Shown: positions 23,873-34,548, counted from the stretch's first letter. The stretch is DNA of 64,000 nt from Acephala macrosclerotiorum (GCA_014904845.1 MU119213.1:124001-188000); one strand, 5' to 3'. The notes: generated by a model from the sequence alone, not told the origin. Translations and numbers: made by a program.

Positions 23873-24721
23873 TCATCTCTCTTCGCCGCCGTCTTCCAGC
23901 TCTGCCATCCGCAAGCGCTCGGCCTCATCTCTCTTCGTCACCATTTCACTGATGACCCATTCCCGCTTCAGTCCCCCATTGGCATGTAGCGTGACCCGAT
24001 CAATCTTCCCAGCCAGCATTCTGAATTGTTCATCATCTCTTTCTTTATCCTCTTCGTCAGATCCCCAGGGAACATCACCCACCATCCATACATCCAAGAA
24101 ATCACCTATCTCCTGTACGAATGAAGCCAGCTCAGCCTCACTCGTCATCTCAGATGCTGTATCCAATCGAATTTCCAAACAACCAATGTGAATCTTTTCT
24201 CTCTTCTTCTTCGACAGCAAATACACACCTCTCTCCACAAACCTTTGTAGCATCACCAAAGATGCCTCGAAAGTGCTCCAGGGCCCTTTCTCCCGCTCAT
24301 CGTCTTCCACGCAATTCGCAACACTCGATGTCCTTGAGCTTCGAAGTCTCCACTGGACCTCTAGGACATCAATCTTATCCACGAAACAGGGCAAACACGG
24401 TACTGACTTCCAAGTCGGAGCCAAGATGCCTTTAGTCTTTCGATCAACGATATCGACCTTGTAACGGACACAACTGATCCTTTTGATTGCACCTAGAAAT
24501 TCTTGCCGCAGCTGTCGAGAAGAGGACAGAATCCCATGGGATGGTGGGAGGGGTATGTGGAGAGGGTATCTGACGCAGTGCTCTCCTGCATGAGTGTCTG
24601 GGTCTGAAGGGTCGTGCGAGATGCGTTTGCGGTCACGAGACTGAGGTGGGAGGGGAAGTGATAATGACCAGGTGTAGATTTCATCGCGGATCTCTCGGGG
24701 AATGGTGAGAAGGGTTGGCAT
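23873..24721 (-). CDS. Conserved fungal hypothetical protein with F-box-like N-terminus
   Basis: A single-exon, 282-residue ORF with good coding character. It begins MPTLLTIPREIRDEIYTWSL, the short helix seen at the start of many fungal F-box-like/2EXR-type proteins of unknown role. The pattern ILSSSRQLRQEF about 60 residues later is also typical of that group, where it reads as 'consult old records of neighbours'-type family similarity rather than a catalytic motif. No membrane segment, signal peptide or active-site motif is visible. The C-terminus is Lys/Glu-rich. The sense strand is C-rich in the first half and G-rich in the second. Function unknown; an adaptor role in ubiquitin ligation is only a guess. 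Confidence 0.7.
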   Translation of the reverse strand: MPTLLTIPREIRDEIYTWSLSLPLPPQSRDRKRISHDPSDPDTHAGEHCVRYPLHIPLPPSHGILSSSRQLRQEFLGAIKRISCVRYKVDIVDRKTKGILAPTWKSVPCLPCFVDKIDVLEVQWRLRSSRTSSVANCVEDDEREKGPWSTFEASLVMLQRFVERGVYLLSKKKREKIHIGCLEIRLDTASEMTSEAELASFVQEIGDFLDVWMVGDVPWGSDEEDKERDDEQFRMLAGKIDRVTLHANGGLKREWVISEMVTKRDEAERLRMAELEDGGEER

Positions 24722-25677
24722 AGTAGCTACGATAGTGATTGATTTGGGGGGATATGATTAATGTTTCGAATAGGGTATGTTACAGAGGTTGGTGCTCGAG
24801 AGCTGAAGCCTCGAGGCATGTGAGGAGACGCTACTCTTCACAAAAGTGGGTCCTTGATCCAAGCGAGCCAACCTCTTCAATGTCTTCCAATCAATCCGCA
24901 ACATTGCCAATCAATCTTTTCAGCCATATTACGCTTATCAATCTCTTCCTGGGCTTGTCTGACAACATCTCTGGTCTCTTTCTGTTACCTAGCCAACCAT
25001 CTTAAGCTGCTTTCAACTTTTCTGATTTGTTCGCGCGCGGATTTTAAATCTAGAGCTACCTGCTCATCGCAAACTATTATTGAAAGAGTTAGAGCCGCGG
25101 CGATGAAATGGGAAGGTCAAGCTTGGAAATGAGGAAAGGGATGGTGTGGGATGAACCAAGTTCTCACACATCACATACATAATCTTGACAGAAGGAGAAA
25201 AGGATCAAGAAATTAAGCGAACTGCTTCTGGAAGACATGATATGACAGTCGAGAACTTTAGAAAATTCATTTGAGACATCCGGTATATGACGGGAACGTG
25301 ATGTCTTAGGAAAGTGCGATCGATGTACCCATTGTATTGTGAGATTTAAGTTCAGAAATGGTTTGGTGTGAAAGTCATTGTAGCAGAACCTGAAGGAGCA
25401 CCCCGGTCTCGCGGGACTATAAAAATGGTTCGAAAAGAGCAAAAAGAGAATGAGCCTTGGCACATTTGACAACGGTCTACGATGGCTGTTTCAGTGGCGT
25501 GAGCATGAGAGGAATTAGATGAGACTGGTCACTCGATTGGGGTCGATTGGGGGTACATATTTTGATGGGGGAGGCACTCACTTGGAGCTTGATTCAATCC
25601 GGTCTATACTTATAGATGTTGTTTATACTCGAGTTTGGTCCAGCCAGACCCGTCCTTGTACTGTCAGGCCAACCTGA
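24722..25677. other. Intergenic gap
   Basis: About 950 bases between two minus-strand genes, covering the promoter of the gene at 24721 and the 3' UTR of the gene ending at 25678. Small ORFs on both strands look like chance. No RNA gene was recognised. Confidence 0.45.
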
Positions 25678-26586
25678 TCAGTTTCTTGAGAGGGTGGGAA
25701 AGACGTTGACGAGGAGTGCTCGTCGATGTGCCTTTCTCGCTACCTCTTGCGTAGCGGCGAGTGCTGCCGCCTTCTCTGGCTTGAGGATAGGAGACAGTGA
25801 AGTCGGGGTGTGGTCTTGACTTTGATGGTTGAGCTCGTCGAGATCATTCATCTCGTCAGCCCAAGAGAGCTTCTCTGGATTGAGACTGACAGATGGGGTG
25901 GGGGTTGGCTCTTCGGGCCATGCCGCCGCTGGTGATGGGATGTATGGAGCAGGAACAGTCTGAACTGGCTCGAACTCTGGTGCCGATGGATCTAGCGAGG
26001 ATGTCTCAATATCTTTTGCAGTGGTGCTAAATACCTGCCCTTTTTCTTGAGGCCATGAGCAGGTTGGCGTGGGGACCTGTGACTGAGCAGCTTTGGCGAC
26101 CTCAATTTGAACAGCGATTAATGAGAGGGTAGTGGAGAATGCTGCGGCTGATGGACTAGGCTTTGAAGCAGGAGTAGCCTTTGCTGGCCCTTTCTTTGCA
26201 GCGCCTCGACGTCGTACTGCATCCTTCTTCTTCGTTGTCTTGGCCTCACCAGCCGGTGCCGGAGTTGGCTTTCGCGCAGAGGAGCCTGCCAAGCCTGACT
26301 CAGAGGCTGAAGAGGTCGGCTTTGGGGCGTTCATCGTGGCCTTGCCCTTAGCCATGGCTTGCTTCTTATCAGTGACAAGAGTATCCTTAGCAGCGAATCT
26401 AGACGCGGCCAGGCCACCTTGAGAGGCCAGGAGAGACGCAGTCTTGGGGGTGCTAACTTCAGGAGCCCATTTTGACCCAGCCATACCTCCATTGAGGGAT
26501 TTGGTGGTCGTCGCTGATGAGGTGACTGTGGTTAATTGGGATTGCTGGCCGGCAGCGTTCTCGGGTTGGGTGCTATGATAAGACAT
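25678..26586 (-). CDS. Low-complexity protein with PAM2-like motif, function unknown
   Basis: A single-exon ORF of 302 residues, Ala/Ser/Thr/Pro-rich and mostly disordered. Three features stand out. First, three copies of a short G-[ML]-A-x-S motif (GMAGSKWAPE, GLAASRFAAK, GLAGSSARKP) lie in the first 110 residues. Second, a very basic patch (TKKKDAVRRRGAAKKG) sits near residue 125. Third, LDPSAPEFEP (bases 25966-25995) closely fits the PAM2 consensus used to bind the MLLE domain of poly(A)-binding protein. A LSWADEMNDLDEL segment follows and may form an acidic helix. No catalytic domain is present. I suspect a role in mRNA metabolism on the strength of the PAM2-like motif alone. The coding status rests on ORF length and motif structure. 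Confidence 0.65.
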   Translation of the reverse strand: MSYHSTQPENAAGQQSQLTTVTSSATTTKSLNGGMAGSKWAPEVSTPKTASLLASQGGLAASRFAAKDTLVTDKKQAMAKGKATMNAPKPTSSASESGLAGSSARKPTPAPAGEAKTTKKKDAVRRRGAAKKGPAKATPASKPSPSAAAFSTTLSLIAVQIEVAKAAQSQVPTPTCSWPQEKGQVFSTTAKDIETSSLDPSAPEFEPVQTVPAPYIPSPAAAWPEEPTPTPSVSLNPEKLSWADEMNDLDELNHQSQDHTPTSLSPILKPEKAAALAATQEVARKAHRRALLVNVFPTLSRN

Positions 26587-27137
26587 AACAATGGTTAATC
26601 TAGTAGTGCTGAAGTTACTCGAAAGATGGTTCCTAGAAGTCTTGTCGTAGAAGATTTCTTGAGAGTGTTTCGAGGTTGCTGGATGTACAAGAAGATGTGG
26701 GTAGTGAGAGAAGAACCATATTGATCAGATTCCCATCGCAACTTATAGAGCGCCATTCTCCGCTGTCCCATAGGAGAACAGTATTCTGTGTTGAACAGAC
26801 CTAGAGGAATAGAAAGAAATAATACCACAAATACTCTTGCTGCTCATGTATGAAACACGAATCCTCAAATTAGCAACGTCAATGTTGTCTTCCGACAATG
26901 TGACAAGGCCACGAATAAAGAAGCGGACGAACATTGTTCAGGCAATGCCATTGTTAGAGCAACGAAACAGAGCTTTTGCTTCATCCCTTTGATTTTTCTT
27001 CATACTCTGAAGCTTTCATTCCATTGTTCTCCCATGATGAGGCAAATATATATGAAAGTCAGCGCAGTTTCAGCTCTATATTCAAACCGCTTCCTCACCC
27101 ACATCATCGTGTATTTCTCAATCGCTCTCTTATCATC
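26587..27137. other. Intergenic gap
   Basis: About 550 bases upstream of the minus-strand PAM2-motif gene, also lying before the small plus-strand ORF at 27138. It is A/T-richer than its neighbours, and I see no clear element in it. Confidence 0.4.
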
Positions 27138-27383
27138 ATGGGTTCCAGAACCTCAATCCAGCTTCCGCAAGCCATAGATTGGCCAAATCTCAGCGAGTTC
27201 TTGATAGCTCAACTACTTCTGGACGAATTTGGCGAAGAGGGCTTCAGGATCAGACATGCTATTAGTGTCTATCCTGATCGCCATGCTTTGGTGATCTGGG
27301 CTCCGAGACATCTGATATTCGAGGAGATTGAGTCGTGCTGCGTGTTCCCCATCTGGGGATTGGACGTGAGGATACGCTGGTGA
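27138..27383 (+). CDS. Possible small protein, 81 residues
   Basis: The ORF is open further upstream, but the internal ATG at 27138 gives a compact, sensible protein: MGSRTSIQLPQAIDWPNLSE, then a helix-like segment ending in LLLDEFGEEGF. A hydrophobic core (HALVIWAPRHLIFEEIE) and a Trp-rich end follow. It looks like a small globular cytosolic protein, with no signal peptide or metal site. I recognise no family. It may be a real lineage-specific gene or chance. Confidence 0.35.
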   Translation: MGSRTSIQLPQAIDWPNLSEFLIAQLLLDEFGEEGFRIRHAISVYPDRHALVIWAPRHLIFEEIESCCVFPIWGLDVRIRW

Positions 27384-27714
27384 TAGGATTGAACAATCCA
27401 CCGAGCCAAAAGAGAGAATTGAATGAACATACTTTCCCCATAATATCTCCCATGGATTTGCTATAACTTGAGAAGTTTTGGTACTTGTAATAAACATTTG
27501 CATGTTGATAGTTGAAAATAGATGCGGCAGTGCCTTGATATCGAAGTGTATAGTAGCATGTCAAATGTAGAGCCTACGTGGCTCCCACTCAGGCGTGAAT
27601 TAGATGATTTTGTATTTAACTGGCAGTGACAAAAGAAGTCCATGAAGGATTCACGAAAACTGAGACGATATTCAGAAACACGATGAACCAGGAAGAGGAA
27701 CTGCATTGATTGAT
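27384..27714. other. Spacer between two small candidate genes
   Basis: 330 A/T-rich bases with overlapping minus-strand ORFs that lack coding character. Nothing else was seen. Confidence 0.4.
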
Positions 27715-27936
27715 CTAATAACTTGAGCCCACCCAGAGCTCTTCGGCAAACCTCTTCCTAACTCTCTCCCCAGCATCTCGAATCATCTGCTTGCAAACTC
27801 TACAGAGAACAGGGAAAGGCTCTCCCTCACTAATCGTGATAGTGCATGACTGGCCAGCTTTAGCGTGCACGCAAGTGTTGGCTCGGATCCTGTGAGGATA
27901 GTGACCACAGCTCAAAGTGATGATGCGATCTTGGCA
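27715..27936 (-). CDS. Small Cys/His-rich protein, possible zinc binder
   Basis: The minus-strand ORF extends to 27966, but the second Met (MCQDRIITLSCGH, near 27938) begins the organised part. Cys and His are spaced as C-x8-C-x-H, then C-x-H, then C, then C-x-x-C in VLCRVCKQM, followed by a charged helix (RDAGERVRKRFAEEL). About 73 residues. The spacing suggests one or two zinc sites of RING-remnant or similar type. No known family was recognised. A cytosolic or nuclear location is likely because there is no signal peptide. Composition and motif structure look coding. Confidence 0.5.
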   Translation of the reverse strand, partial: CQDRIITLSCGHYPHRIRANTCVHAKAGQSCTITISEGEPFPVLCRVCKQMIRDAGERVRKRFAEELWVGSSY

Positions 27937-28277
27937 CATTGTTGCTAGAAGTTGTGATCCGGGCAAGTGTATGCAGATATTTGAGCTACGATTGATGGGA
28001 AGAACAATAGAATTTGCGTGGAATATTCTCTAAGTGATGAAAGAGTCTTAAGTCGCAGTTCAAAAACGCCTTTGTGAACCTTAGAATCTGGTTTTCTTTG
28101 TTTCGGACAACAAGGACGATTCGACCGACTACTCGAAGAACTTGAATGTCTTAAAGATAGAGGGACAATGATCTGAGTGTCAAGCATTGAAACTGCTTTG
28201 TTCCATCAAATCATAGTTTACGTTCTTGACATAGTCGGGCTGGTATCTGCAATGTGACATATCAAATTTACAAGCAT
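27937..28277. other. Short intergenic stretch
   Basis: About 340 bases between the Cys/His-rich ORF and the stop of the next minus-strand gene. It holds no supported feature. Confidence 0.4.
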
Positions 28278-30005
28278 TCAGCGGTGCTTCAACTTCGACT
28301 CATGCTCCTGCCAAAAGTTTCTGCACGCCCGATGGCCCCAATGCTCTATCCACCACTCTCCAAAGCTGTCTTCAACTTGAAGATCTACTTTGCTCACCCT
28401 CTCTTCTCGTTTCAATCCACAGATGACACATGGCTTTGGCGCTGTCAAGCCTCCTTCTTGAGCCTTGACGTGCATAGCTTCGCTGATCTCCGGTATTGCC
28501 AAGTGAGTAGCATCTTCTCGCATGCTTTGGTTAGCCACAGCAATGGCTGATCGTAGTCGTCCAAGTTGTTCTCTCCATATTCGTACAACATCTGCGGCTT
28601 CTCGATCTTCTTTTGTGACCTCGGATTTGTCGACACCTGCTAATTTCATGCCTCCTTTGCCCCCAGCGGCCGCCGGCCCAATCTTCATTGCTTGTGAAAG
28701 GAGCGTATCTCTCTTCCACCGAAACTTTCGTCCGGCTAGGATATGTGCAGCCACGGTCGCGATGAGGAGGTATGCTCGCAGGAAGTCCACCGTTGAAGGA
28801 TCTGATATTATTCGATTCTTGAGTGAGAATGGCTGACTCGCTACCGCCTTGAACAAAGTGGACTGTGGCAGGTCAAATAATGATGGGAACAACGAGAGCA
28901 GAACAGAGGGTGGTGGGACATTCGAAGGAGGAGGGCTAGAATTGAGAGGCGGAGCAGGTTCTTTCACATGATCTGCGGCATCCCATGCCCACGCATCGGC
29001 TTCAATACCAGAAGTTGGCCTCGCAGATTCCTTTACAGGCGTTTCTGGGGGCAAGTCGGCAAAGTCACCCCACTCCTCGTCCAGTGTGTTGCCAACAGCG
29101 GGGGAATCTTGGTAGGGGGCCGGCTTCTCGGGTTCGAATGAGGGCCAGGCTGTAACAGGTGAGGCAGATTTTGGTTTGTCTTCTTTCTTGACTGTGTTTA
29201 TCTGTTTTGTAGCTAAACCTAGCTGGTCTCCAAACGGGTTTCTCTCCTTGAACGAAGGCGATTTCGGAGCCTGTGGGTATGGCAGAGCACCTGCATTCAA
29301 TGTTGCGGTAGAGAGTAAGTCTTTAGGCCTTTTTGATGCCTTCGGTCCAATAGTTGTGGCTTCAAACATATCACTCAGAGATTGAGAAGGTGGGGGCATC
29401 GCTTGAGGCTCGGGTATGGTAACGGTCTCGAAATCTCCAAACTCATCGTCATCTTCGGCATTGTCGGGAAGTTCGTCAGTGGCATCAAACAGAATATCTC
29501 CTCCAGATGAGCTTTTCCGAACTGGCGCAGGCTTTGGGGGAGGCACATCCTTCGTCGTGGGCTTCGTCCTTATTGGAGATCCAGGCTCCTTCATGTTATT
29601 CGTAAACATATCGAGCGTCGATCGACGTACTCCACTGGGTCTACTTCCATTATAGCCAGATGCACCAAAGCCGCTCGGACTTTCTTGTGTAATAGGAGGT
29701 GGTCGGTATGATTGCTGGGGAGTAATCGTCTCGAACGATCCCCAAATATCATCTTGTGGTGCACTTGTCTGTTGCGGGGGCTTCGCTGGCTGAGTGTTGC
29801 TGCTGAAGTTCCCCCAAATATCCCCAGCCGGTATTGCTGCAGTTGTGCCCCATTGTGATGAACTGGCAGACGGTTGGTATGTGCTTCCACCTTGACTTGT
29901 ATTGCTCAGGAAGGACAAATCGTTCGATGCAGGTGTAGAATTCTGTTGTGTAGTTTGTGGAGCTTGGTAGAAGCTGTCGAACTCGGCGAGTAAGTCGGCA
30001 GACAT
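28278..30005 (-). CDS. Putative clathrin/adaptor accessory protein with ear-binding motifs
   Basis: A single-exon ORF of 575 residues. Residues 1-350 are disordered and carry four short aromatic-Gly-x-Phe motifs: WGNF (64-67), WGSF (88-91), FGDF (189-192) and WGDF (312-315). The last two are in strongly acidic context, and NPFG and DMF motifs occur nearby. This is the known signature for binding the gamma-adaptin/GGA ear, as in aftiphilin-type proteins. Residues about 365-500 form a helical domain (LLSLFPSLFDLPQSTLFKAV...), and a C-terminal Cys/His/Trp segment (CVICGLKREER...EHWGHRACRNFW) may bind zinc. Fungal relatives are often labelled kinase ppk6-like, but I see no kinase domain. Trafficking at the TGN/endosome is an inference from the motifs. 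Confidence 0.7.
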   Translation of the reverse strand: MSADLLAEFDSFYQAPQTTQQNSTPASNDLSFLSNTSQGGSTYQPSASSSQWGTTAAIPAGDIWGNFSSNTQPAKPPQQTSAPQDDIWGSFETITPQQSYRPPPITQESPSGFGASGYNGSRPSGVRRSTLDMFTNNMKEPGSPIRTKPTTKDVPPPKPAPVRKSSSGGDILFDATDELPDNAEDDDEFGDFETVTIPEPQAMPPPSQSLSDMFEATTIGPKASKRPKDLLSTATLNAGALPYPQAPKSPSFKERNPFGDQLGLATKQINTVKKEDKPKSASPVTAWPSFEPEKPAPYQDSPAVGNTLDEEWGDFADLPPETPVKESARPTSGIEADAWAWDAADHVKEPAPPLNSSPPPSNVPPPSVLLSLFPSLFDLPQSTLFKAVASQPFSLKNRIISDPSTVDFLRAYLLIATVAAHILAGRKFRWKRDTLLSQAMKIGPAAAGGKGGMKLAGVDKSEVTKEDREAADVVRIWREQLGRLRSAIAVANQSMREDATHLAIPEISEAMHVKAQEGGLTAPKPCVICGLKREERVSKVDLQVEDSFGEWWIEHWGHRACRNFWQEHESKLKHR

Positions 30006-30419
30006 TGTGACTATTGTGAACGATTGACTCTCAACGGCAGAGGATGTGAAAAATATATTCGGTATATCGGATTGGTAGATGTACCGGCTCCTATCGTACT
30101 ATGTCGTCGGTCGAGTTTCTTTGTCCACCATCGTAGGTCGTCGGGTATCGGTCCAGGCTGCTTGCAAGCTATTTAGACCATATCAGAGGCGTTTCGACGA
30201 CTTCTCCCCTTTTCAGCTGTGGAAAGCAGCTGGGAAAAAGCAAAGGTAATTCGATGATGCGGATGAGGCTATTTCAGGGGGCGAGGCTGACACCACCTGG
30301 GATTGGCCTGTAGATTCGGCGCTAGTTGCTGCATGCATGAGCCAAGGTGGTGGATGTTGGAATGAAGCCTCATCATCAGGGACCCTCGAGGCCTCAAGTC
30401 TGTCTAAACGGCGATAGTT
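30006..30419. promoter_or_regulatory. Divergent promoter: adaptor-ear protein and TBC gene
   Basis: 414 bases separate the two start codons, so both promoters must sit here. No specific site stands out. Confidence 0.45.
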
Positions 30420-32830
30420 ATGCGATCGCTGGAAGAGTCAAGGTTGGTCTAAGACAGGCTCTGAGTATGTATTGCTTCTGCTAACCCTTTTCAAGCAAAA
30501 GATGGGACTTCACAATAAAGCACGCAGCAAGCCTGGATGGGTTGAAGAGGTCGGTCAAGATAGACGGTGATGATAGTCCCTGTATAACAGGCCTTCGCTC
30601 GGTCTGTTGGAAGGCAGGTTTCGTGCCACGTAACACCGGCAGATGTTGACTGATATTGCCCAGGCTTTTCTTCTTTTCCAAAGTACCGAGGTCACGGGAT
30701 GGTCACGAGCCTTGACCGACTCTCGAAGTGCGTACACATCCCTTCGAGAGCACTTCCTACGATATATCGAAAAGCCAGATGAGCTTGGCTCTGCTCTTGA
30801 TCCGTTAGACGATGACCAGAATGTAGGTGGGCTCTCATGGAGAAGACTTTTTCCAAGACGCCTACTATTCGTCGTACTTCGTACTTACTCAATCTTGCGT
30901 GCAGTCTCCTTGGAATACCCTAAGACGAGACGAAGAAATTCGAGCCGAGATCTTCCAGGATGTGGAACGATGTATGCCAGAAGAGCCGTATTTTCGGGAC
31001 CCGGAAACGCAGAGAATATTACTTGACATTTTGTTCATATTTTGCAAGATTAATCAAGATGTAGGCTACCGACAAGGCATGCACGAGCTTGTGGCACCGA
31101 TTTTATGGGTTATCGAAGAAGATGCCATTGTAAGCGATCGTGGCAGTCGCCCAAGTTCAATCCTGGAGCAGACGCTGGATGCTGCCTACATTGAGCACGA
31201 TGCTTTTACTCTTCTATCGCTGATCATGCGATCGGCCAAGTCATTCTACGAGCTTGCTGAGCCCGATCGAAGGGTGAGCACCCCTTCGGGAGGTGGTAAA
31301 ACACCCGAACAAGGTGCTTCGCCGATTGTCGAAAGGAGCAAGCGAATACATGAGGTCTACCTAGGGCGACTTGATCCTGAACTTGCGAAGCATCTGACAG
31401 ATATCGAGGTGCTGCCTCAAATATTTCTCATACGCTGGATTAGACTCTTATTCGGACGCGAGTTCCCGTTTGAAGAGCTATTAACTTTGTGGGATACCCT
31501 ATTTGCGGAAGACCCGGCCCTGGAGCTCGTCGACATGGTATGCGTTGCAATGCTCTTGAGGATCAGATGGCAATTGATAGAAGCAAATTATTCATTTGCT
31601 TTGATGTTACTCCTGAAATATCCTTCACCAGAGGCCCCGCATGGGCCCAAATCGTTTGTCGACGATGCGATATATCTTCGAGATAATTTTAGTGCTGCTG
31701 GAGGCTCGAACATAATTAGCAAATATAGCGGGAAATCGCCGCCTGTCAGTCCATCGGCGTTTCGGCCATCAACACCTCTGGGTCAAGCATTAAGTCCCAA
31801 ACGCCATACCAGATCTCCGCTACCTTCGCCGGCCAGATTCTTGCAACAGCAAGGAGGAGTTGAAGCACTATTCCAAGGTGCCGCGAAAGGCGTCTTTGAC
31901 CGCGGCGAGAGACTTGGTATCAACCAAGCCGTTCGCGACGCAGTTGGGGAAGTAAAGAAGAACATGCAAGGTCTCCAGGCCTCTAGAAGCAATTCTTCAC
32001 GACGAACGCCCTCAGATGCTGCTAGATGGTCACTTGATGAAGGGAAGTCAATTCCATCTTCCAGGGCACCCATTGCAGCAATAAATACACGAAATAAGCA
32101 ACTAGCCGCCATGCTTAGACAAGCGATGACTGATCTCCGAGCTGTATCGAGCTCACCAGATGGCGACAAGGACAAATACGTAAAAGCAATGGATCTTGCA
32201 ATAGCTAAGGTTGAATTCGTAAGGATCTATCTGGAGGACGCCACTATGCCTCTGCCCGAGGTAGAGGATTTTCCAAATCCCACGCACTCACATCCTATAC
32301 CCACGACCACCCCACAACCCCCACCTCCGGACCTTTTACAAGTCAAGGCGCCTGAGCCGCCTAGATCACCAGCCTCGGTTTCGGCAGCTAAGAATGCAAT
32401 GGTAGCGACCGTGGACACACCACTGCAACCCAACCCTATTCCGGATCATACACCCAAGCTGGACATTCCACAAATTGACTCCTCAGAAGAGTTACAACGA
32501 GTGGCCACTGAGCCAATCGAGAGTAGCCTACCATCCAGACCGAAAGCGCCAGTGCCGACCCGAAGCAGCATCGCGCAATCAAGTTTTTCATGGATGTTAG
32601 AGCCAGATGTCTCTTCGGCGTCTTCTTCAAGGTCTTCACCTCCCAAATCTAGCTCTCCATTTCTCAAATCCGGCAGACGACCGACTTCGGGCCCTAATAG
32701 AGAAAAGGCCGCATTCCTTTTTGGTGACGATGGTGCAGAATCTAACGTCGGCGCTGCTAGACTGCCTTTGGGCACCTCGCTGGAGGAGGGATTCAATTTG
32801 GGAACGATTAAAGGCCACAATTTGGAGTGA
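30420..32830 (+). CDS. TBC-domain Rab GTPase-activating protein, TBC1D5-like
   Basis: GTPase-activating protein for a Rab. TBC1D5 of animals acts on Rab7 at endosomes with retromer. Exons are 30420-30442, 30496-30613, 30664-30822 and 30905-32830, giving 741 residues. The TBC fold starts at GLRSVCWKAFLLF. The arginine-finger motif is IFQDVER, and the glutamine-finger motif is YRQGMHELVAPILW, close to TBC1D5. The later TBC helices include LIRWIRLLFGREFPFEELL. The C-terminal 350 residues are Pro/Ser-rich and disordered. Intron 1 has two in-frame acceptors (30495, 30501). Intron 2 must join phase 0 to phase 0. The family sequence CWKAFLL is obtained only with a GC donor (AAG|GCAGGT at 30614). A GT alternative 9 bases on would insert AGF. 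Strong family call. Confidence 0.88.
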
Positions 32831-34548
32831 TCGAGGTTGGAGGCATAATCAAGCACATTCTACGATACCTAACTCTAGTATCAATCACATTTCACCCCAA
32901 AGCCTACCCCATGGAGGAGTGAGAGGGAGATGTTGTGCATCAGTCATATGTCTAATCTGATTCTATAGCTGATTCGCCATATTCAATAGGGTTCTCAGCG
33001 GGGTTTTGCAATATGATAGGATGTTGGTCCATTGCATTCAATGCAACTCCAATATGTCTTGCCTTCAAGGGTATCATTTGTTGAAAGTCCGTATTATTTT
33101 CCTGACAAGTTAAACCTTTTCCTTCCTCATTTTGTCAGGGCAGATGGTGGGACATTCGAGGATCAACCAATACGCGAGCAGGATAGCACTTGAGCATGAG
33201 CAAATAGATGGTGTGAGCAGACGAGGATGTAATGGAAACCCTGGCTGCCGTGTGAGCCTGAAGATGTGCCAAAAGGTTGAGGCTACTGCAGAAAGCCCAT
33301 GCGCATCCCACGCACAATGCAGGCTGCAGCATCCGCGTGTGCTCCAATCCACCACCTCCAGGACTTGAGTTTCATATGATAGCCGACCAGATCGTTGGGA
33401 AAATATGATCAAGATCTCAACTCAAACCGAATCTCTCTATGAAGAAAATAACAAAATCCAATATGTCTATCTCAATATAGGTTCCACCACCTTGCAAAAT
33501 TGACTATTTGATCGTCGAGTATTGCTCATGTGAGTGAAAGTAAAACCCCTCATCCGGATCAAATCCGTGACCCAATAACATTGAAACGAAGTGATTCGTC
33601 GGCTGGTTGGCTGAAAAAATGGGATCGCATGGCCCAATGGGAGGCACAAGACCCAGAAAATACAGGTGATTGCTCCAACGACAGGCAGCAGAGGCTTTGG
33701 GGATTATTGCTCATGCAGAACTCATGCACGAGGCGAGGTGGGCGTCCCTCGATGCGCAAATCAAGCGACAGAGCACCAATGCGATTGTCCAGACTATGAA
33801 GAGAATTCGGAACCAATGCTTGAAGCATTGTCTAATCAAAACTTGACGAGTACAGTCTACTCAGCTCATAGGCTGTTGTGCTCTTGAGTTTAGGTCCTGA
33901 TGAATGTACATCGTTGTTGTTGTTTTTTTCAATCATGAGGCGTTGATGAGGAGCAGCGCTGACCGGACACAGAGCAACGGCTCCGCTACGCTAGCGGTTC
34001 TAAGCGAGACCAATCGTCCGGTTTTTAGACCCTGGTGAATTTTCCTGCCCCGCGCTGCTAGTGTCATTTGCAGGAGCGACCTCAAGAAGCTCGTCCATTC
34101 TTTTTAAAACTTCCTTTCCTTTCCTTCGTACGCACAAACACTTCCCCTTCGAATCCTCTTTCACACCACCCCGCCCCATTCTCTCGCCATCCAAACCCTC
34201 TTCCCTCTTCTACTTCCTCTTCACCCCTTCGCGATCTCTTGTCGCGTTTCTTCCTCCACTCCGACTCTATCCACCCCACTTCCTCATTCCTCTTCGAACC
34301 ATTCCAATCTGCGCGCAGACAGATTCCTATTCACAATAGTAAGCCCCAAGTTCCTGTTTGTTCCTCTTTCGACTCGTTTCTACCCTGCACATTCGGTTTC
34401 GTTATTCCCCCGCTCGGTCTCGATTTGCCATGCTGATGCGCATGTCTCGCAGATCCAGTGACCAATCTTGTCACTATTTCTGCCTCAAGTGACCACCCAA
34501 TTACGCTCCGAGACACACGATACTCTTTCTACAACCAATACTACCACG
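32831..34548. other. Gap and long leader of the KH gene
   Basis: About 1.7 kb. The first kilobase has only chance ORFs. From about 34080 the plus strand is strongly C/T-rich, as expected of a transcribed fungal 5' leader, and includes a probable leader intron. Confidence 0.5.
34339..34452 (+). other. Probable 5' UTR intron of the KH-domain gene
   Basis: The segment starts GTAAGC, has a GCTGATG branch-like site and ends TCTCGCAG, about 100 bases before the start codon. It lies in a pyrimidine-rich leader. Inferred from signals only. Confidence 0.5.
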
